Source: Syntrophaceae bacterium
Lineage (GTDB): Bacteria; Desulfobacterota; Syntrophia; Syntrophales; UBA2210
NCBI GenBank assembly: GCA_030619435.1
Contig: JAUXBI010000019.1
Span: 1 to 12,244 of the forward strand
DNA length: 12,244 nt
Direction: 5' to 3'
Each line of letters opens with the position of its first letter. Position 1 is the stretch's first letter. The position numbers and the translations under genes are program-made. Positions 5,776-12,244 of the stretch are shown here, piece by piece. Under the pieces are notes generated by a model. That model did not search any database. It was given only the letters and a program-made list of their open reading frames with translations, and had not been told where the DNA came from.

Positions 5776-7560
5776 TTGAGTGAAAATAAGCTGAAGACGA
5801 CGATTGCCCTGAGGGGCATTGGGGTGTCCCCGGGCATAGTGATCGGGAGTACCTATGTTTTAAACCGACAAGATGTCAAAGAAACGCTCTGCAAGTTGAG
5901 TGATGGCAAGCCTGTCTCCAAGGAAATAGAGAGGTTCAAAAAAGCTCTTGGAAAATCGGAGCAGGAATTGCTGGACATAAAGGGAGGCCTTGAAGATCAC
6001 GAGGGGATAGGACCGCTGCTTATTGATGTCCATATCATGATACTCAACGATAAGACCTTTATCGAGAATACCATAAAGAACATAGGGGATCATCGAGTTA
6101 ATGCGGAATGGGCGTTGAAGATGACGATCTCCAAGCACAGGGAGATATTCGATAAGATAGAGGATGATTATCTCAGGGAACGTATCAAGGATGTAGAGTA
6201 TGTGGGGCAGATAATACAGAGAAATCTGTCCGGAAAGATACATGAAAAAATCTCTGATATCAGCGAAGAGGTTGTCATTGTCGCGAGAGACCTCTCACCG
6301 GCTGATACTGTTCAGATGGCGACCCGCAAGATTATGGGTTTTGCCACGGATATGGGCGGGAAAACTTCTCATACCGCGATTGTGGCAAAATCGATAGGGA
6401 TACCTGCGGTTGTCGGACTCGAAAAAGTTACCGGAGAGATAAGCACGGGCGATACGATCATTGTTGACGGTACTGCGGGTGTTGTTATTATAAACCCCGA
6501 TCCGGAGGTAGTAAAGAGATACGAAGACAAGAAGAGACACTACCTCGTGATGGAAGAAGATCTGCTCAAGGATGCGCATCTTCCTGCCGTGACAGCGGAC
6601 GGTCATAGTGTGGGTGTGGGGGCAAATATAGAGTTTGCCGAAGAAATCCCGTCGGCGGTGTTTCACGGGGCCAATGGTATAGGTCTTTACCGGACAGAGT
6701 TTATCTATATCAACCGGGAGCAGCTTCCCTCGGAAGAAGAGCACCTCTCCAATTATAAGAAGGTTATAGAGGGTGAGGGAATCAAGTGGGCTACTATCAG
6801 GACATTCGACCTGGGAGGAGACAAGTTTATTTCTGATGCAGGATTGGCCGAAGAGATGAATCCTGTGATGGGGCTGAGAGCAATAAGATTCTGTCTCCAG
6901 GAGGTTGAACTCTTCAAGGTACAGCTAAGAGCCATATTGCGCGCCAGTGTCTATGGCAATGTGGGCATCTTACTTCCCATGATTTCCGGGGTGAAGGAAC
7001 TTGTGGATGCCAGAAAGATAATTGATGAGGTCAAAGAAGAACTTATATCCGGCAAGATTCCCATTAATGAAGATATAAAAATAGGTATTATGATAGAGGT
7101 TCCGTCCGCGGTGATCATAGCGGATCAGCTGGCGGAGAAAGTGGATTTTTTCAGTATCGGCACTAATGATTTGATACAATACGCGCTTGCGATTGACAGG
7201 GTCAATGAACGTGTCACATACCTGTATGATCCGCTTCATCCCGCTATATTGAGGATGATCAAACAGGTTGTCAATGCGGGACATAGTGCAGGGATAAAGG
7301 TTGCCATGTGTGGCGAAATGGCGGGCGATCCATTGTGCACTCCCATTCTACTCGGTCTCAAACTGGATGGACTGAGCATGACACCACTGGCGATACCCCG
7401 TGTGAAAAATATAATACGGCATTCAACGGTCAGAGAATCGGAAAAACTGTTGAAGAAAGTTATGACCTTTTCCACAGGCAGTGAGATTAAAGAGCATGTA
7501 AAGGATTACATGGCTGAGAGATTTCCGGAATTCTGTCCGATTGACTGGCAGGCATACTGA
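5776..7560 (+). CDS. ptsI: Phosphoenolpyruvate--protein phosphotransferase (PTS enzyme I)
   Basis: Enzyme I takes the phosphoryl group from PEP and transfers it to HPr, the first step of the phosphotransferase relay in the cytoplasm. The 594-residue protein has the normal length and all key parts: an N-terminal HPr-binding helical domain (about 20-150), the phosphohistidine swivelling domain with GGKTSHTAIVAKSIGIPAVV (His199), and the C-terminal PEP-binding TIM barrel with GIGLYRTEFIYINREQLPSE, RTFDLGGDKF, IGTNDLIQYALAIDR and the catalytic cysteine in MCGEMAGDP (Cys512). The start is TTG at 5776, immediately after the ptsH stop, with GGAGAAGAG at the end of ptsH as ribosome binding site; the conserved N-terminus shows that no later start fits. 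It is followed by plsB after 52 bp, probably in the same transcript. Confidence 0.95.
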   Translation: MSENKLKTTIALRGIGVSPGIVIGSTYVLNRQDVKETLCKLSDGKPVSKEIERFKKALGKSEQELLDIKGGLEDHEGIGPLLIDVHIMILNDKTFIENTIKNIGDHRVNAEWALKMTISKHREIFDKIEDDYLRERIKDVEYVGQIIQRNLSGKIHEKISDISEEVVIVARDLSPADTVQMATRKIMGFATDMGGKTSHTAIVAKSIGIPAVVGLEKVTGEISTGDTIIVDGTAGVVIINPDPEVVKRYEDKKRHYLVMEEDLLKDAHLPAVTADGHSVGVGANIEFAEEIPSAVFHGANGIGLYRTEFIYINREQLPSEEEHLSNYKKVIEGEGIKWATIRTFDLGGDKFISDAGLAEEMNPVMGLRAIRFCLQEVELFKVQLRAILRASVYGNVGILLPMISGVKELVDARKIIDEVKEELISGKIPINEDIKIGIMIEVPSAVIIADQLAEKVDFFSIGTNDLIQYALAIDRVNERVTYLYDPLHPAILRMIKQVVNAGHSAGIKVAMCGEMAGDPLCTPILLGLKLDGLSMTPLAIPRVKNIIRHSTVRESEKLLKKVMTFSTGSEIKEHVKDYMAERFPEFCPIDWQAY

Positions 7561-7612
7561 GAGCTTTGAAGATAGGAACCTGTATCGGTGTATAAGGAAC
7601 CAAAGTGACATT

Positions 7613-10210
7613 ATGACAATCAAATCGGAATGGAAATCATTCGGCAGGCGGATAGACGAATATTACAGCGGCTTTTTTTATGAGGAGAAGCGATCCCTGC
7701 TGTTTCGGTTGCTCAATTTAGCCCTATCCAAAGCAAAAGCAGACGAGGAAGAACTGGAGAGACTGAAAAAGCTTTCTGGAAAAGGGGTTGTTGTATATGC
7801 CCTGAAGAACAAGAGCCAGTTGAACTGTCTGATACTCCGGAACATGCTGGGCAGGGGGAACATTGAAGGGCCCTCTTATTGTCACGGGATTAACATGATT
7901 CTCTGGCAGCCATTCCAGGATGCCTTCAAAACAATCATTTCGCGGTTTTTCCACAATCCCTTCCAGAATGAGTATCTGAAAAGGACAACAAAAAACAAAG
8001 AAAGTTCTGTGGTATACCTTCGTGGTTCGGATTTCATCGGGGAGATGAGCGTGAAAGACCCTCTCGGTCAGCTGATTGACGCGCAAAGGGATATGAATGT
8101 TCCGGTTTTTCTGGTACCTCAACTTGTTGTGTACGGGCGCAGAAGGGAGAAAAAGGACAAGGGCCTGATGGATTTGTTATTCGGGCAGACTGAAAATCCG
8201 GGAATGTTGAGGAGAGCCATAACCTTTTTCAGATATTACAAAAAAGCCTTTGTTGTGTTTTCAGATCCCGTGAACCTTGCGGAATTTCTGGAGAACAACA
8301 GAGGAAAGTCCAGAGAAACCATCAGCTATCTTTTGAGACTGAAGCTCATAGACAGGATCGATGAGGAAAAGAGATCCATTGTGGGGCCTGTCCTCAAGTC
8401 GAAGGAGGAGATTGTCGGGATGGCCCTGAGGGACCCGGGGCTTGTAGAACTTGTGGAGAATATGGCTTCGACTGGGAAAGAAGGTTACAGTGCGATCATC
8501 AGCAAGGCGAGGAAATACCTGTTTGAGATAGCCGCAGGTTATAATGATACGTATGTGGGTATTATGGATAAGATACTTACATGGTTGTGGAACAACATAT
8601 ATGACGGTGTGATCATAGACAAAGATGGTCTTTCAAAGATGAGAGATATCTCCAAGAGGATGCCTTTTGTTGTAGTACCGTGTCATCGCAGCCACATAGA
8701 CTATCTCCTTATTCACTATGTCTTTTACTATAACAACATACAACTCCCTTTTATCGCCGCCGGCGCCAACCTCAGCTTCTGGCCTTTGGGGCACTTATTC
8801 AGAAATCTTGGAGCCTTCTTCATCAGGAGAACTATCGGAGGTAACTCTCTTTATGGAGCGGTTCTTTCTAAATACATCAAGACACTCCTGGAGGAGGGTC
8901 ACCCCATAGAATTCTTTATTGAAGGCGGAAGGAGCCGTACCGGCAAGATGGTTATGCCGAAATACGGTTTCCTCTCGATGATAATGCAGGCATACAGGGA
9001 AGCAAGTTTTGAAGATCTGGCGATAGTCCCGATCTTTATAGGGTATGACAGGGTTATAGAAGAAAAATCCTATCTGTGGGAACTGGAGGGCGGTAGTAAG
9101 AAAAAGGAAAAGATGCTGGATCTGATAAAGAGCAGAAATGTCCTCAGAAAACGCTACGGAAGGGTTTACATGAATGTCGGAGAGCCGATGTTGTTGAAAT
9201 CGTATCTCGCTTCGCACGAGGTTCCCATCGAAGAGATGACTACGTCGGAAAGGCGGGCCCTGTACAGAAGAATGGGGTATGAGATTCTTAATGAAATAAA
9301 CAAGGTGTCTGTTGTGTCGCCCTCCGCCCTGGTAGCGGCCGGGCTTTTATGCCACTATCGGAGAGGAATATCGCATGATGACCTGATGGATATTTTGAGT
9401 GAATTTTATGATTATCTTGTCTACAGGGGAGTGAAATTCTCGTCCACATTTGTCAACAGGGAGAAGGCGCTCAGTGGTGCCCTGGGGATGTTTGAGTCGT
9501 CCGGCTTTATATCGAAGACGGGACCTGAAGAGGAGGACGAGGAAGATGAGTTCGAAGAGACGATATACTCTGTGGATGAGAGCAAGAGACTGAATCTCGA
9601 ATACCACAAAAACAGCATACTCCATTCCTTCGTTTCCTTTTCTTTCGTATCCATCTCGATACTTTCCGTTGCCGGCAACAGGATTCTTCTTTCCGAAATT
9701 ATGGAAGACTACAGCTTTTTCAAGGAACTGTTCAAGCATGAATTTATATATGATAATAATGCGGTTGATCTCGAAGAGGTAAAGAAAGTCGTGTCATACG
9801 CATGTGACAGGGGTATAATCCTTGTTCATGAGGATGACGGGATGTCCATAGAGGTGACCGGCAAAGGGGGAGCATATCTCCAGTGGTTTGCGGGGTTCAT
9901 ACAGAATTATCTTGAGTCCTACTGGGTCGCGGCCAGGGGGTGCTCGTATCTGAAAAACAGGGTGAGGCAGGAAAAGGATCTTGTAAAGAAGATCCAGAAA
10001 CTTGGTGTAAAGATATATAAAAAGGGGGAAATCTCCAAAGCGGAGGCCCTTTCCCAGTCGAATTATAAGAACGCCCTGAAGTTTTTTATGGACAGTGGCG
10101 CGATATCGGTGTCTGTAAGCGAAGGCGATAAGGGTGCAAAATTTCTTTCCCTGGATAACAAGGGTTCGCTGGAATCCCTCAGACGCAGATTGTTCAAATT
10201 TATCATGTAG
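7613..10210 (+). CDS. plsB: Glycerol-3-phosphate 1-O-acyltransferase, PlsB type
   Basis: PlsB transfers an acyl chain from acyl-ACP or acyl-CoA to position 1 of glycerol 3-phosphate, the first step of phospholipid synthesis at the inner face of the cytoplasmic membrane. The 865-residue product is somewhat longer than E. coli PlsB (about 807). The four acyltransferase blocks are intact: I, CHRSHIDYLL with the HX4D pair His358 and Asp363; II, GAFFIRRTIGG (400-410); III, FFIEGGRSRTGK with Glu437-Gly438; and IV, IVPIFIGYDRV (471-481). An acidic run (about 639-649, EEEDEEDEFEE) and a hydrophobic stretch (about 672-688, FVSFSFVSISILSVAG) lie in the C-terminal part. I chose ATG 7613, preceded by AAGGAA at 7594-7599 at a rather long spacing; a TTG at 7541 would add 24 residues and overlap ptsI. 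It follows ptsI and converges on eno. Confidence 0.93.
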   Translation: MTIKSEWKSFGRRIDEYYSGFFYEEKRSLLFRLLNLALSKAKADEEELERLKKLSGKGVVVYALKNKSQLNCLILRNMLGRGNIEGPSYCHGINMILWQPFQDAFKTIISRFFHNPFQNEYLKRTTKNKESSVVYLRGSDFIGEMSVKDPLGQLIDAQRDMNVPVFLVPQLVVYGRRREKKDKGLMDLLFGQTENPGMLRRAITFFRYYKKAFVVFSDPVNLAEFLENNRGKSRETISYLLRLKLIDRIDEEKRSIVGPVLKSKEEIVGMALRDPGLVELVENMASTGKEGYSAIISKARKYLFEIAAGYNDTYVGIMDKILTWLWNNIYDGVIIDKDGLSKMRDISKRMPFVVVPCHRSHIDYLLIHYVFYYNNIQLPFIAAGANLSFWPLGHLFRNLGAFFIRRTIGGNSLYGAVLSKYIKTLLEEGHPIEFFIEGGRSRTGKMVMPKYGFLSMIMQAYREASFEDLAIVPIFIGYDRVIEEKSYLWELEGGSKKKEKMLDLIKSRNVLRKRYGRVYMNVGEPMLLKSYLASHEVPIEEMTTSERRALYRRMGYEILNEINKVSVVSPSALVAAGLLCHYRRGISHDDLMDILSEFYDYLVYRGVKFSSTFVNREKALSGALGMFESSGFISKTGPEEEDEEDEFEETIYSVDESKRLNLEYHKNSILHSFVSFSFVSISILSVAGNRILLSEIMEDYSFFKELFKHEFIYDNNAVDLEEVKKVVSYACDRGIILVHEDDGMSIEVTGKGGAYLQWFAGFIQNYLESYWVAARGCSYLKNRVRQEKDLVKKIQKLGVKIYKKGEISKAEALSQSNYKNALKFFMDSGAISVSVSEGDKGAKFLSLDNKGSLESLRRRLFKFIM

Positions 10211-10251
10211 CAGTATCAGTTCCGGGGTTCAATGTCCCTGATTCTTCCCTC

Positions 10252-11632
<1,381 letters not shown>

Positions 11633-11672
11633 GATAAGAAGTGTCTCAAACGTGAAATATGATCGGCAGAAC

Positions 11673-11700
11673 AATCCGGCATGGTTTTTATCGCCGGATT
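11673..11700 (-). terminator. Hairpin directly after the coiled-coil gene, possible terminator
   Basis: A perfect 8-bp stem (AATCCGGC at 11673-11680 with GCCGGATT at 11693-11700) encloses a 12-nt loop. It begins at the base after the stop codon of the minus-strand gene at 11701. The tail on the minus strand (GTTCTG) is poor in T, so efficient intrinsic termination is uncertain; it may instead be an mRNA 3'-end stabiliser. The position between two minus-strand units supports a boundary role. Confidence 0.5.
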
Positions 11701-12012
11701 TCACTTGATTCCTCTTATATGATCTGCCATCAATTGTGAAAATTTGTCTATTTTTGCAGAAGAGTCTGATCGGATCAGACTGGACGCCTTCCTTGCTTCT
11801 TCTATCTTTCTTCCTGCCTCTTCTTTAGCCCCGGAGATAATTCTGTCATGCTCGCCCCTGACTTCATCCATAACTATCTCCGCTGACAGGATTTCTCCGA
11901 TTTTTTTACTGGCATCTTCCATGATACGTTTTGTGTCTGCCCTGGCCTTTTCTATCAGTTTCTCAGCTTCGTTCTCTATCTCTCTTATTGTTTCGCGTAT
12001 TTCTGCCGGCAT
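11701..12012 (-). CDS. Coiled-coil protein resembling V/A-type ATPase subunit G/H
   Basis: This 103-residue, highly charged protein is almost entirely predicted helix, rich in Glu, Lys, Arg and Ala: MPAEIRETIREIENEAEKL, then EKARADTKRIMEDASKKIG, and later AKEEAGRKIEEARKA. This pattern matches the peripheral-stalk G/H subunits of V/A-type ATP synthases (AhaH or NtpF), which pair with subunit E. No other ATPase subunit is in the window and the gene is last in its unit, so a true stalk role is doubtful; low-complexity coiled coils resemble one another by composition. There is no signal peptide or membrane segment. The ATG at 12012 follows AGGGGGA at five bases, and starts 10 bp after the stop of the upstream gene, implying co-transcription and perhaps a shared function. 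Confidence 0.62.
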   Translation of the reverse strand: MPAEIRETIREIENEAEKLIEKARADTKRIMEDASKKIGEILSAEIVMDEVRGEHDRIISGAKEEAGRKIEEARKASSLIRSDSSAKIDKFSQLMADHIRGIK

Positions 12013-12022
12013 AGCAGTCCCC

Positions 12023-12244
12023 CTACTGCCCCTTTAATTCCTCGTACTTCTTGGTGATTGCATAGATGCCATGATCGAATATGCGGATCGTCTTGTTTAT
12101 CGTTTCAACCGCCTGATGGTGATCCATGGCGTTGAGGAAGGGGGCTTGAAATTCCGTATATAACCACATCTGCCTTCTCATCATGATGATTCCGTAGAGG
12201 GCTTCATGCAGCGGGATACTGAACCCGTAAGCGGCTTCAGCAAA
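12023..12244 (-). CDS. 3' end of a gene resembling the RsbRD N-terminal domain family (5' truncated)
   Basis: An open minus-strand frame enters at the window edge and ends with TAG at 12025-12023, giving 73 C-terminal residues. It begins FAEAAYGFSIPLHEALYG, continues with IIMMRRQMWLYTEF, and ends with a helix IFDHGIYAITKKYEELKGQ. The sequence is helical and soluble. The block IPLHEALYGIIMMRRQMW followed by a second helix ending in D-x-x-I-Y-x-I-x-x-x-Y resembles the RsbRD N-terminal domain (globin-like sensory helices found in stress-response co-antagonists and as stand-alone proteins). Here the protein stops right after the domain, so no STAS or kinase domain follows. The family call is from memory of the pattern and only moderately sure. 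It is probably co-transcribed with the coiled-coil gene 10 bp downstream. Confidence 0.5.
   Translation of the reverse strand, partial: FAEAAYGFSIPLHEALYGIIMMRRQMWLYTEFQAPFLNAMDHHQAVETINKTIRIFDHGIYAITKKYEELKGQ

Noticed and set aside
7541..7612. plsB start at TTG 7541, adding 24 residues
   Set aside because: This would overlap ptsI by 20 bp, uses a rarer start codon, and the extra residues (TGRHTESFEDRNLY...) look like read-through of the spacer. ATG 7613 is preferred, though its ribosome binding site spacing is not ideal.
10211..10251. Terminator between the convergent plsB and eno genes
   Set aside because: ATCAG...GGG can pair with CCCTGAT only with a 5-nt bulge and there is no T run, so I do not call it.

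Overview
The window reads as an ordinary, vertically inherited stretch of a Gram-negative bacterial chromosome, most likely a member of the Desulfobacterota (former Deltaproteobacteria). Four things point that way: the gene string rpmI-rplT-pheS-pheT-ihfA-short merR; a cysteine-rich PxxKW-type protein, a family I associate with that phylum; an HPr that keeps the regulatory serine; and a full-length PlsB-type acyltransferase. Base composition looks uniform and moderate (judged by eye), and I see no insertion sequence, phage gene, CRISPR array, rRNA or tRNA. The assignment to phylum is inference.

Left part, + strand (1-4676): the 3' end of rpmI (L35), then rplT (L20), pheS, pheT, ihfA and a short MerR-type regulator. 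Gaps are 5-45 bp and no terminator lies between them, so this looks like one translation-linked operon. It probably ends at a strong hairpin at 4706-4740, which is shared with the convergent PxxKW gene.

Middle part (4680-5505): a small minus-strand gene for the PxxKW cysteine-rich protein (4796-5077), then about 430 bp without a well-supported gene. This gap holds a minus-strand terminator-like hairpin with an 8-T tail (5119-5155), an 18-bp tandem repeat, a perfect TTGACA on the minus strand, and a weak 56-codon ORF ending 1 bp before ptsH. It is the least explained part of the window.

Right-centre, + strand (5506-10210): ptsH (HPr) and ptsI (enzyme I), separated by no bases, then plsB (glycerol-3-phosphate acyltransferase) 52 bp later. 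HPr and EI form the PEP-dependent phosphorelay. No sugar-specific EII gene is present here, so the relay may be regulatory or its EII genes may lie elsewhere.

Right end, minus strand (10252-12244): enolase (eno), which makes the PEP consumed by EI, converges on plsB and has its own good promoter. Upstream of it, also on the minus strand, are a 103-residue coiled-coil protein resembling V/A-type ATPase subunit G/H and the 3' end of a gene resembling the RsbRD N-terminal domain family. This pair probably forms a separate small operon ending in a hairpin at 11673-11700. I found no convincing new multi-gene system; the best second looks are the 5080-5505 gap and the terminal minus-strand pair.
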